Position numbers and translations under genes: made by a program. The notes beneath the pieces were generated by a model. The model made no database searches. It was not told the DNA's origin and was given only the letters and a program-made list of their open reading frames with translations. 64,000 bases of DNA. Source: Nepenthes gracilis (lineage: Eukaryota > Streptophyta > Magnoliopsida > Caryophyllales > Nepenthaceae). The DNA lies in NCBI GenBank assembly GCA_033239525.1, contig BSYO01000002.1, forward strand, positions 29,928,068 through 29,992,067. Direction: 5' to 3'. Shown piece after piece: positions 11,701 through 22,989 of the stretch; within the stretch, counting starts at the first letter, position 1, and the number at the start of each line of letters is the position of its first letter.

Positions 11701-13389
11701 TTATGAATACTTAAATTTGGTTCTGAATGCACTGCTGGCTGAAGCTACATTGAGGTGCAGAAGTGTAGATTGTATTCTTATTGTTGATTAAAGTGTCGAA
11801 AGGGAAATCTCTGAATACTATGGCCCAGAAGGCATAATTCCCATCCAACTATTTAATACAAATGGCAAGAGAAACTTGTACTGTTTTCAAGGTGAAACAA
11901 CAGATCGGCTAAATCATTTTCACTAATTTCTTACTTTGACTTGTTAGATTTCCTCAGAATGCAGAGATCAATATTCCCTGGAGATTTTTTTTTTCTTGAT
12001 GATCATTTGGAATGCTTGAAGGTCTCCAAAGAGCAGTGTTGTTAAATGCAAAATGCACATTAAAGCACAAAGGTCCTTGGGAGCCAAGGCCTGATGAAAG
12101 TGATGCTCTCATATATGAAATATGTATATAGGATATTCTTATAATGAATTGACAAACAATTAACTATAAACTCATAATTCCGCTAACAATATAAAAATGG
12201 TAATTAACAAGCAAAATTCATCACAAATGCACATAAACAATAAAAGTCATTAGCAAACTTGAAATAACATTCTCAAAATACACAAAAAAAGACTAAAATT
12301 TATCATCCTCATCAAACAAAAGTTCATATATTCTCCTTACTTAGCTTATAGGCTTGAATTACTCTTTTTCATCTCCACATGTCTCTCTAAATTAATATTT
12401 TCACATTTACAAATTCCAATAGAGTAGCCTTAGATATACTTATCATTCAAGATTCACACTATTTCTCAAGTTAGTAAAATGTGTAACATCATGTACTCCA
12501 ACAAAACCTTTTGTCAAAAAATTATCCTCAAATACATGTTAATTATCTTCATCATAACCTCCATCCATTCTTCTATTTGTCTACTCATTATTTTTATCAA
12601 TTCTAAATTTACAAATGACAAGTTAATATTACAACTACTAATTAAATATAATGGGTAATTAAAAAAAAAATAATTGAAATTTAAAAAAAAAAAAATTCTA
12701 TAAAGCGCTCAAAGATGCACCTTTAGCCTTAAAAAAAGGCATGTGCCCCAGAGCTTAGGCGTGCCAATTGGAATGAGTCTCACCTGGATATGTTGAGATG
12801 TTAGGATTTGAGCCCCGAGCCTAGGCATGAAGCGTGCTTATAACAAGCATTGCCTAGGAATGCCTAGGAAAATTTTGCAATGGAACTGGAAGTAAAAAAC
12901 TGAGGTCAACCTGAATATGCCTGAGGTACTGGCATTTGACTGAAAACCTCACTCGTCTCAGAAAATGTGTGCATAACATTTGACACTCTGACATGCACAA
13001 TGACATGGACTCTACAATTTTGGGAAAGCTACAAAAACCTATTAAAAATAGAAGCCTGATGCATGGGCACATTCTCATATCCAATACCCAATATTTTACA
13101 TGAATTCAATAACAAAACCACAACATCTTTCCATTTTTGTTTGAGTTGCCAGGTTGGGGTAACGACGGATAAACTTCAGATTTGCCCAACCTAGCACAAA
13201 GTTGGGAAAGTAGTGTGCTCGGACAAATGCACATTGGCATCATCAAAAATGAAATTAAATAATTGGTGAAACTGTGGATGATGTCTATGTTAAAAAACGC
13301 ATGACATTGTGAAAAAAAAAAAAAAACCACATACTAAATGCACATCTCACAACTATACAGAAAGATAATCCATGTGACAAAAGACATAC
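8759..13389 (-). other. Intron 3 of the TRIP4-like gene (about 4.6 kb)
   Basis: It is bounded by a GTATGTC donor just below 13390 and a TATAG acceptor at 8759. The content is AT-rich and non-coding, with poly-A/T runs, for example near 12660-12700 and 13310. Short open frames (9450-9830, 10580-11060, 12850-13330) show no recognisable domain. No gene inside is supported. Confidence 0.65.
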
Positions 13390-13488
13390 CTTTCGGCCAA
13401 CCAAATCAAAAGCCACTACTACTTTCTTTCTTTTGGCTGCCTCAGCTTCTTCCATCTCTTCCTGCTTCTTTCTCAGAAGCTCCTTTTC
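13390..13488 (-). CDS. TRIP4-like: ASC-1/TRIP4-like zinc-finger protein, exon 3
   Basis: This is a 99-nt, 33-codon exon between a TTTTGTAG acceptor and a GTATGTC donor, phase 0 at both ends. It encodes a charged helix (EKELLRKKQEEMEEAEAAKRKK) followed by VVVAFDLVGRK, which continues into exon 4. The Glu/Lys-rich helix just after the zinc finger and acidic linker is a familiar feature of this family. Confidence 0.85.
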
Positions 13489-13574
13489 CTACAAAATGAA
13501 ATTAAATAACTGATCTGATTCAGGAAGAAGGTTGCAATCACAATAATTGCAACAAAAAATATATATACATATAC

Positions 13575-14210
13575 CTCCATTGACAACCAGCTGTTACCCT
13601 CATCATAGTAGTCACTTTGATCATCGATAACTGATGTACGTGCAGCAGAATTCCGATCATACTCAACAAGCCTCTTTGCATAAGCTTCAGCAGCTGCCTC
13701 AGCTTCTGTTAGGGGAGCGGCAGCAGATTCATCTAAACCAGCATATGTGGTCCCTTCCCTTAACACAAGGGAACCACAAAAACTGCAAGGCCCCTCTCCT
13801 TCTTGTTCACATACTATCTTGCCACAAGATAAGCAATTGCTCACCAGTCTATGTCGACGCGCCTGGCATGAGCATGGTTTCCCCTGCTGAAATACAATTG
13901 ACCCCTTAGCAGCTTCAGCCAGAGAAACTACTTTCCCAGCCTTTTTCTTTCTAGAGTTAGCATGGTTCCCTGTCAGTGTGTTTCTTGACTCTATGGCAAC
14001 TGGATTTTTTAGGCTATTAGAGACTGAAGCCTCCTTTTGTGCCCTTGATGGATTCCTCACTGCAGTTTTTGAAATTTCATCTGCACGTGGCTTGACATAG
14101 GCATGTAATGTAGAAGCGGGAATATCCACACTACTAGATAGCTTTGAGTAACCTCTCTGTCTCAAGTACTCCTCAATCACACTTCTGCCAGCTTCCTCTC
14201 CAATAATATT
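13575..14210 (-). CDS. TRIP4-like: ASC-1/TRIP4-like C2HC5 zinc-finger protein, exon 2 (core)
   Basis: Exon 2 (212 codons, phase 0) lies between a CTGTAG acceptor and an ATGGAG|GTATAT donor. It begins NIIGEEAGRSVIEEYL, continuing the N-terminal helical domain of exon 1. After a low-complexity Ser/Lys-rich linker comes the C2HC5 zinc finger: in protein numbering C163, C165, H170, C176, C179, C184, C192 and C195, with the signature NCLSCGKIVCEQEGEGPC. This finger defines activating signal cointegrator 1 (TRIP4/ASC-1). In animals that protein is part of the ASC-1 complex acting in transcription coactivation and rescue of collided ribosomes; the plant role is less well known. All key residues are present and no frame damage is seen, so the gene looks functional despite TE-laden introns. 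Confidence 0.9.
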
Positions 14211-16519
14211 CTACAGTCATTTCAAGAGCATTAATGTCCAGAAACTTTAACCAGTAGTAGTATTGGTAAACAAACCACTTCAGAGGGAATTAAAGAGCCA
14301 AAAAACTTCTTCAATTTTTCAACAAATGACTCTAGTCCGATTGGAATGGAGGAAGTGGTTTCATATAGCCAAACCATAGTGAGAATTTAAGGCTTTGTTA
14401 TTGTTGTCTTTGTAACAACTGAGCCACTGAATATGAGTCATTTCAATCTTGCATGTTCAGCAGAGGCTTCTGGCAAACCAATCTTAAATGAACACCATCC
14501 TATTGCTCCCAAGATCGGTGTTGTGAGATGGGAAATTCTCTGTTCCAGTTTCATGACACCACATGGATGCAGGAGATTGGAAAAAAAAACTGTTGAGTAA
14601 TATAGGGTGGATAATCAAGTAGAAGATTGTGGCCTTTGCAACAACAGCATCTCACTGGTAGATGGAATGAAATTGGTGCATCTTTCAGAACAAGCAGAAA
14701 TCAGGACAAGTTTTGATATTATAATGAAACTAGAAAGACAGCAAGACCGAGTCATTGATAGGACTCCACGGTGCAGCTGGGAATTAGTAATGAGTTTCTA
14801 TTAATGGAGGGCCAATTGTATAGGAAACATATTGACTTGGTATTTTCATGATATAACCTACAGTAGGCCAGGCCTCATTGGCCAAGTTCCTTTCACTTTA
14901 TGAGTCATGGTTGATCCCCTGTCATTGATCTAGGGTGAAATAACTATTGTGCCAAGGTATGTAATCACTTTCCCTAGTAGTCAAGTGCTTACTTATGTCT
15001 TTTTGTTGCACACTGATACTGTCTGTAGTGAAGTACGATTTGCAATCTAACAGTTTCATATCTTTCAAGTTTAAATAACAGTTTTTCTGGAACATCCTAT
15101 GATCCTCCCAAAAACACCAAGGGGAAGCAATGTATTTACTTGGACTGTTATTAGCCCCCCAGCCCCTTGACTGGTTTTAGGCCCCACCCCAAAAAAAAAA
15201 AAAAAGATATACCTAAGGTTTCTGTATCGATTTTGAGTGCCAATGGAAAAACAGGGACTTATACCCCCTCCGCCCCTCCAAATAAAAAAAAGAACAATGG
15301 ATGCCAGTAAAAGTACAGTAGCATCAAAGTTGATGATCCTCTAAATACATGAAGACCAACCATGTGTTGAACTATGCACGTAACAGAAATAAAGAAAGGT
15401 TGACATTTTCCCCTAAAGGGCGAAGATGTCTTGGAGAATATCAAATTGCTCAATGCAAAGGAAACTTGCAGCTTTTTTAGTAAAACAGAAAAAATAACCA
15501 TGGATATCTGAGAAACAAATAATAAACTTTCACAATATAAAAATAATATAGAAATCTAAAGGTATTCAATATAATAAAGCATCCAAAATAACAACTATTT
15601 CTTTAAACAAAGATTTGCACCAAGCAGAGCAGTAGGCAGAGAGGTTAAGGATGAGGACCATCCATTCAAATTTATGATTCATAACTCAAACTTCAACCTT
15701 TACAATCAGCAAAGAAGTTTATTTTCAGGATCTTGAGTTCCCATGGAATTTGAGTTTCCTATCCAATTAGCTTTGTGACTTCATCCAATAAGAATTGCCC
15801 AACAGTTTCATTACATTTTCAGCAAATGCAAATTTCAGGAGCATGTTAATATCATTACAATTCATGGCATCTCTTTCAATCTCCTGTCAATTTAATTAGC
15901 AGTGAGTTTGATCCATGCAACTTAAGTGCATTTGAAATTAGTTTATACCTCCAAGTTTTATGTCATTAGGATAAATTAGGGCTGAACTTGTTCAGTAGGA
16001 ATAGTTGTAAGGAAGTTATTTCCTATTCCAATTCATTCTATTATCATTCCCATGTTTGGAAGCATTTGCCCATACACATTTGGAACTCCCTGTATATTCA
16101 CTTCTTTATCTACTTGAAGAAATAACTAACTCATGACTATGGCATTAAGTCTGGTGTACAGGAGAATGGGAAGGTCCAAGGGAAGAATGGAGGCAAAGAG
16201 GGAGGGAATGAGGAAGAGAGTGAGGGTAGGCAAGGCCAAAGGGTGCAGGAGAAAGACACATTTGGGTGGAGGGGGGCTGACCATGGGTATTTTTAAATGG
16301 GAATGAAATATGCCACCTTCTAGTGAGAATAAGTTACCTTTATTGAGGGTATGAGATTACATCACCTTCCAATACTTTGACAGAAATCGGATAATTTACC
16401 CTTATTTAAGGTAAGGAAATGTGATGCGTGCACCAATGGCGGATGCCTGCAAATCAAAGAGGATGGTGACTGAAATAGAGAAGACGAAGAGAAGGGGAGT
16501 TCTGCAGAGGAGAAAAGGG

Positions 16520-16550
<31 letters not shown>

Positions 16551-16640
16551 GAGAGAATATGGAAGCAAAAGAATTGATATTATACTCTCTGCCATTTACT
16601 ACAGCATACATGGTAATATAAAGTAACTAAAGAGCCTAAC
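14211..16640 (-). other. Intron 1 of the TRIP4-like gene, 3' part
   Basis: This is part of the 10.4 kb first intron (14211-24607). It is AT-rich with poly-A runs, for example near 15190-15205. I see no coding domain. A (GA)n run near the end is listed separately. Confidence 0.55.
16517..16556. repeat. (GA)n microsatellite
   Basis: About 40 bp of nearly perfect GA dinucleotide repeat inside intron 1 of the TRIP4-like gene, 85 bp from the gene-capturing unit. Confidence 0.9.
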
Positions 16641-16916
16641 AGATTACAGTTAAGGGCCCTGTGGCCAGCAGCAATAAAATAATAAGAAAATAAGAAAATA
16701 AGAAGAAAAATATGGAAAATAATATAGAATATTAAAATGTAATCCCAAACTTGTAGGGCCTGCTGGGGTTGCTGTGTGCTCCTCCGTGTGAGCGGATGAC
16801 CGGGCAATGCATTTTAAGCGGTATTCTCAAAGAGACCCGTAACACGTTCTGGCACTTCAATAGTCGTCAGGTAAACTAATGACGTTTCATAAACTTGAGC
16901 AATAAGGTCCGTAACA
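16641..16916 (-). repeat. Left direct (LTR-like) repeat of the gene-capturing unit, 276 bp
   Basis: It shares with 19144-19365 the opening GATTAC..TTAAGGGCCC, 'tggccagcagcaataaaa', an AT-rich centre, and the end CAATAAGGTCCGTAACA. About 50 bp in the middle are missing from the other copy. Many substitutions separate the two copies, so the insertion is old. Confidence 0.75.
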
Positions 16917-16924
16917 TTGTCCCT

Positions 16925-18111
16925 TTCATTAAGAGAACCTTATCCTCAAGGTTGAACCATATCATGCCATATATCTTCTCAAGAAAGGCAATTAGCTGCT
17001 ATTTAAACAACAGAGTGAATATATTAGACAACCAGTATGCTAACAACAGCACGTTATTGTCATGGACCTCTATGGCTGAGTCTATGGTCTGAATAATATG
17101 GTTGAAAATGCTGGTTCTCTCAACTTCAAAGGACATCCAGTAAAGAAGACATTTGTAAATGAGACAAGTAGCAGTTGGTTTTTCCCCAGAAAATCCCAAG
17201 TTCAGCACTATACACTTGATCAGCAGGTCCTGGTACTCCTGTTGTTTCTCATTAAGAGATTTCTGTGTGTTGGCAATGACTCCAACTGGGAAACTTGTAT
17301 CTACACATTCAAAGACAACATATTCTGCATTAGAAAGCTTCTCTTCTAGTCACTGCACAGAATACTGAAGCTCATTCAGTTTGTACTCTGTCTTTCAATT
17401 TTTTAACCAACTCAAAATTTCTAGTCTTAGATTCTGAGCAAACTTTTCTGGCATCTTCTGCCACCTGCTTTTCTACTAGTAGTAAGGCCTTAAGATTCAC
17501 CAGGTCAATCATCAATGAATCAACCTTTTCGTTATCTTGAACCATAATAGGGACCTCTTTAATGACGGGAGGTGCTTGTTCAACAACTCTCTGAGCTGCA
17601 TCTCGTTCTTTGGTAACATGAGAGTTGGCTTCTTCTCCATGCATTTGCATTGCTTGCAAAGCTTTCTACAACTTGGCAATTTCTTGGGCTTTCTCCTCTT
17701 CCAAATTGGCCCTTAATTTCTTCTCAAATTGCAGATGCCATGTAAGTTCCTCCATATGTTTCTCCAATTTATCCTTTGTTTCTTTGAGAGCCACTGTTTC
17801 TCTGGCAGCCATTTTGAGCTTTCTGAGTTCTTTTTCAGCAACTCTTCACCTCCATCCACATTGAGTTACAAAAGGAGCCTTCTAAAGATGCCTGTAAATG
17901 AACATGTTACATAGCAACGCAGATGAGACTGGATAATAATTGCAGCTTTAGTTTACTTTTTGTGTCTGAATTCACTGCAAGCAGTCATTGCCATTATTCT
18001 AGCTTGCAATGTGATTGTAGATGACTTGACTTTCAGGTGGGACTTTCTAGCAACATAATGACGGAAGTATATTTGAATTTTCACAGCTTGTCGTAGCTCC
18101 TCATAAAGTTT
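16925..18111 (-). pseudogene. Myosin XI fragment (IQ motifs, coiled coil, start of DIL tail), intronless
   Basis: On the minus strand the translation runs through IQ motifs ([24 protein letters not shown]), then TKAAIIIQSHLR, the first coiled coil ([33 protein letters not shown]), and the globular-tail start (YQDLLIKC, LIYKCLLYW, SFEVERTSIF, DNNVLLLAYWLSN). It ends with LLFK and, after a stop, QLIAFLEKIYGMI next to the repeat. This is the order found in plant class XI myosins, the actin motors of organelle movement. Plant myosin XI genes have many introns here but none is seen, so the source was probably spliced RNA. Stops (for example before TKAAII and after IAKL), frameshifts and internal deletions make it non-functional. 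Confidence 0.82.
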
Positions 18112-18648
18112 CAAGGCTATTTTACTAATGTGAAATGATAGTGCAGCCCTACGATTGTTAAGTGCCTGGATAAGGTCAGCTGATCCATCTTCTGGAGCAA
18201 GCATCTCACGTGCACAAAGTAATGCTGAAATAAACAATGCCTGAATTTCCAGGGGTGGCCATGAATTCCCTATTCAGCGACCAATCATGCAAGAACCATC
18301 AGTGATTAATAAAGTTAGAAACATATCAAAATCATCAACAAGGTAGAGCTTTAGAATCATTTTAATTCCAAGTTGAACTTCAACTCTTTCTTGTACTGAA
18401 AGATCTCCGAAGCATTTTCCATATGCTTGAGTTTTTCCCAGGTCATCATTTAAAAATACAAAATTGCTGGACAAGTCTCACAAATCCACAAATCCTTCAT
18501 CACATAGTGTCACTGACTCCACATCAGCGAGAATAAGATTTTTGGCAAAGAATGATGGAATTTTAGGCTTGGGCAAACAAAGATAGAAGACAATTTGGGC
18601 ATATGATTGGGCATGAAGCATTACTGGCAGGGTTTGAGATTGCAATCT
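18112..18648 (-). pseudogene. Unidentified coding-like stretch between the HOS1 and myosin pieces
   Basis: Minus-strand open segments run without clear intron signals between the two recognised fragments: a Pro/Phe-rich part ending EGFVDL at 18478, then [25 protein letters not shown], and after a frame change [23 protein letters not shown], which leads straight into the myosin IQ region. Residue composition and frame length look like genuine protein, but I do not recognise the family. It may be a third captured gene or diverged parts of HOS1 and myosin. Confidence 0.45.
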
Positions 18649-19050
18649 AGGATCACTAGACACAACACTTTCATCCATACAAATATCTGTGACATGTTGG
18701 CAATTCCAACAATACAAGTTTCCCTCCATGGCGACAACTATCAAAGAATAAAGGTGCTGGACACAAATAGGGTAAATATCATACCAATGTCTGCATTTCC
18801 CACACAAGAATGCATGTTCACAAGAGTGCGACACACCTTTCACAGGATGACTGCAGCTCTTCAGATCTTTAGTAGCATGACATAGCTCAACTTTCGCCTC
18901 GTTACACAACTCAATCAGATCAACTGATGCTAAATACCATATTGCATCCCGAACCAATTTTCAGTTGTAATTAGGCTGCAGAAATGATGAAGATCTTAAG
19001 GCAGCCAAACCATTTGTCGACTCCGAAAGCACAATTTCTCTCTCGTCGAG
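18649..19050 (-). pseudogene. HOS1: HOS1-like E3 ligase N-terminal fragment
   Basis: Upstream of the first frame are NGLAALRSS and QPNYN-type residues. Then come YLASVDLIELCNEAKVELC, HATKDLKSC, SCEHAFLCGKC and YPIC, and then directly HLYSLIVVAME and VTDICMDESVVSSDP. This is the order at the start of plant HOS1, the RING E3 ligase and nuclear-pore-associated regulator of cold response and flowering. About 45 residues normally present between PIC and the HLYSL segment are missing, and two RING Cys positions are Tyr, so no working RING remains. An in-frame stop lies upstream of the matching frame. No intron is visible in the matched stretch. Confidence 0.78.
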
Positions 19051-19143
19051 CCTACGCATACTGCAAATAATTTGGTCCCTCATTGATGAAGAAATGATGA
19101 AAGCACAAGTACACCAACGAATTTTGTCCCTCAATGGAGGAAC

Positions 19144-19365
19144 TGATTACGATTAAGGGCCCCATGGCCAGCAGCAATAAAATAATAAGAAAATAAGAAA
19201 AGAAGAATATGGAAAATAATATGGAATTTTAAATGTAATCCCTAACTTATAGGAGCTGCTAGGGTCACTGTATGCACCTTCGTGTATTCTCGCTGCAATG
19301 TAGCTGAGCACATTCTGACCAGGCAAAGGTAATCTTCATAAATTTGAACAATAAGGTCCGTAACA
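19144..19365 (-). repeat. Right direct (LTR-like) repeat of the gene-capturing unit, 222 bp
   Basis: It starts TGATTACGATTAAGGGCCCC and ends AAGGTCCGTAACA, in the same orientation as 16641-16916. The HOS1-like sequence begins within about 100 bp of its inner edge. Confidence 0.75.
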
Positions 19366-22300
19366 AAATGACAAAGGTAATCTTCTACACGAGCCAGAGG
19401 GTGAGCCTTGCAATATGCCTTCTCCCTTGTGACCCAAAGATCAATGATTCAGAATAATAACAATGCAATGGAAGGTTAAGGCAACATACATCTTACCCTT
19501 CCCAAAGCACACAATATGGGAAACCTCATGTACCAAGCCACTCACCCCAATGTTCTTTCCTCGTTCAGTTACTGAACCAAACACCTCCTAATGCTTCAAC
19601 TACCCCCCCCCCCACCCCCTCCCCTCATACACATCAAGAAAACTAACCATGGTTCAAATAAGCTCTTCTCATTGAGGGTATTGGAGTATAAAACCATTCT
19701 TAAGCCTTAACGTAACAGTTTAACATTTTTGGGAAACTGCATCCTTCATTTGGTATTAGAGCAATTTTTACCAAGTATTCATAAGTTCGGTTCCAGGACT
19801 ACAGCATTTTCTTAAAAGTATATTCCAGCAAATTGTAAGAGCATGTTTGTTCTATATCCATGTTTCAAACCCAAAAGCATTTACATGGAGTATGTTGAAG
19901 TACAAAACCATTCTTGAGACTTAGAGTCCATTGAGATTCTGTATAAGTTGCTATGTGTTTTTTAAACAACTTTCAATTCAAAACATTTCCACAAGCACCC
20001 CAAATGTACTTTTAGAAGAAGCTACAAAAGTTAACTTTTCCTTAAAACACTTTTCAAAAGCAGTAGCAAACACCCCATTAATCTAACAATGTAAACCTTT
20101 GGGTAGTTGGTCATTGACGAAGAAGAATCATCCATAGTCCTCTCCCAATTGTTTGGTTAAAAATGTAGTCCTTTTCAGTTCATTTTTAGCATTACATCAA
20201 CCACAAAGTGATCAAAAATTCATCTTCATTTGCCGTTTTCAATCATACATCTGTTCCCATAATTGGCAATTATCCTATCATTTTCTTGGCTTATATCCCA
20301 AGAAATATTGATCGTTAATTTTTCTAGAATATTTCATGGAGAAGGTAGATTCATAGATGCAAATTTACCTCTTTTTCTCTGTAATGGTGAATAATTTCCT
20401 TCCAGCATTTTTTAGGGTTCTAAAGATATATACAAGGGATCCTATCTAGCGACATAGTTCTTAGTTGCTCAAAGAATTTTTGCATGAGATGATTTCTAAG
20501 GTAATTAAGGATGATCTTTACTTAAAGGATTCACCAGAGGGGTTGGCGGGTAAAGAATGATAGGAGACACTCATCTCTCATCTTTTTTTTTTTTTTTTTT
20601 GGAGACAGCATTATTATGTAGATTGATATCAAATCCTCACTGTAGTTGTTCAGCTAGTTTGGTTTGTAAGGGTGAGGCCTTGCATTTAATCTTACTGAAA
20701 TTATATCTTTGGGTTGCAGACAGTTGGTCAGTGATGTCTGACCAGTGTCGGATGGTTGCCAATGGGCAGTGGGTGAGGTTGTTGGTTGAGGGCAAAATGA
20801 TACCTGGATGCTTCAAATAAAAAGATTGGAGTAGGTTTCTACGAATGATTTTTGGTCACTAATGGGATAGGATGGATAGATTCAAGGATAAAGGAGGTGG
20901 AATGGTGGCAATGATGGTAGTATTTGGTGGTTTATGAGTGGGATAGATAGTCCCATTGTCCTAAGATAGCAACAGCTATGATAGCAGTGTAATATGGTGG
21001 ATTACAATACATAGAAGTGGAATCCACAAATCACCTATGACTGCAATAGCAGAAAATACACCAACTGATGCATGAGTCTACATTTCATCAAACAAAACAG
21101 TTCCATCAATCAACTCTGATAAGTGATAATATAGGTCCTAATTTATAAACTAAATCAACTAGGAAAAGAAGCAAAATAACAAATGAAATTATCCAAACCT
21201 TGGAAACTCATCATTATAGCCAAGAGAATAAGGAAAACATATCTAACATATCTCCTAAATTAATCTGAGAGTAAGATACCAAAATAAATAAAAACTCCTG
21301 AAAGCACAAAAATCTAAAATAATCCAAATTACAATAATAGGTCAAAACTATTTGATTAACCCTTAAAGATATAAATTTCCAATTATGGCCTTTTTCCATA
21401 AGGATTGTTTGAAGAATATTCTAAACAAGGCTGATATGTTTAATAGCAATTGGAGAACACTTTCACGGATCATAGTAGAGGAGGGTTTTTGACATTGCTT
21501 TTTACTTGGGCGAGCCTCTCCTGGGCTGAATAATTATCATCGTATAATGGAGGAGAATCAAGAATCTACAAGAGCAAGGCTCCCAACCATGTTGCAGAGC
21601 AACCCACAAGAAGATTCCCAACTAATTAGGACATACCCAAACTCAAAAAGAAAATTTAAAATATGGAAATCCATGCACCAAAAATAGCATAACAGACAGA
21701 GGATACAAGACCAAAGAAAAACAAAACCTAGGAAAACAAAAATACATCAACTAAAAACAGCAGTCACTTTGTCCAAAACTATCAAAATGAGCCAAGTAGC
21801 CTTTAACATCTGATACTTTTACCCACCAAACTTATCAACTCAACTAAAACAACATTTATCAGCCTCCAGCTCAATTTGTTCAGCACAGATCAGAAGAGCC
21901 CCATACAGCACAACACCAACCTTCAAAGCCCCAAACTCCCAACTCAACATCAAAGATGTCAATGTCCACATCAAGCCAAAGTGGCATAATGGGATCAAAA
22001 GAAAACCATCTTGGTAACTTACACTTTTCTATATTCACTAGGCTGCTTTGGAGGTCTATATTGGAAGCACTTTTCAGGTTTGTCAAAGGACATCACGATG
22101 TTGTTTGATGTTTGCTCAACAAGATGGATTATCTGGAGATTGGCAGACATCTCTTCAGTCATTCCTTTACATGTATAAGTCTAAATCCTGTGTTTGGGCT
22201 TATTCAACCATTTAGTCTATCTGTGTTTAAGGATGGGGATAATGTGGCCTGTAGAGGGAAGAAGAAAGGGGGGTCACTGTGGCTTTTCATGGCATAAACA

Positions 22301-22788
22301 TCTCCATTGGAAGCGTGTTCTATGACTTGCATGTAGTTTAGTATGTGGAAAAAATAAAAGTCCATACAGTGGAGAGGCTTTTAAATGCATTAATCAATCT
22401 AGGCCTTTTTTAAAAGCCCATGCTAACTATAAGTTGCGTGCTAGACTTTTTCTATTAATTGTGTTGCATTATATTTGTTTCTCTACTGGGAAAAGAACTT
22501 GCAAACACAATCCATTGAAAGTTGAACCTCATCCTTTTACCTAGGTCAAACACAACTTTATCATTGGAACCATATATCTTTTCAGCTTCAATCAGATCTA
22601 ATGTCCACTAATCATTTGTCTACCTGTAAAAAGGTGCAAGAGAAAAAAAAGTCATGGAAATCAAATCTTCTGCACAGGAGTCGATCTTTTATCTCTCATT
22701 CTTCCCTTCTCATTTCTGCTCTCTAAACAATTCAATTTCTCATTTCTTTTTCGTTGGTCAATCACTCTATATTTTGATTCCCCAGGAC
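19366..22788 (-). other. Intron 1 of the TRIP4-like gene, middle part
   Basis: Non-coding and AT-rich, with C-rich (19600-19620) and T-rich (20582-20600) runs. Short frames show no domain. No gene is supported. Confidence 0.55.
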
Positions 22789-22989
22789 TACATGATTGTT
22801 CTTTCACTACATAGCATGCCAGCTAGGTATCTATAATGCTATACAAAAGAATGGGTACATGATTGTTTTTCCACTACATAACATGCCAGCTAAGTATCTA
22901 TTATGCTACACAAAAGAATGGGTACATGATTGTTCTTCCACTACACAGCATGCCAGCTAGGTATCTATCATCCTATACAAAAGAATGGG
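22789..22989. repeat. Three tandem copies of a 67-bp repeat
   Basis: The copies start at 22789, 22856 and 22923, each beginning TACATGATTGTT and ending CAAAAGAATGGG. They differ by a few substitutions. They lie within intron 1 of the TRIP4-like gene. Confidence 0.9.

Larger units (their letters stand above)
16641..19365 (-). mobile_element. LTR-like unit carrying fused host-gene fragments
   Basis: Two direct repeats (16641-16916 and 19144-19365) bound about 2.2 kb that contains no retroviral protein. Instead it holds minus-strand, intronless, fused pieces of host genes: a HOS1-like N-terminus next to the right repeat, an unidentified coding stretch, then a myosin XI fragment running up to the left repeat. 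Read on the minus strand the repeats start TGTTACGG and end GTAATCA, giving LTR-like inverted termini. The layout matches a non-autonomous LTR retrotransposon that has transduced spliced host transcripts, as maize Bs1 does. No primer-binding site, polypurine tract or target duplication could be recognised, so the class is inferred. It lies in an intron in the same orientation as the host gene. Confidence 0.6.
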
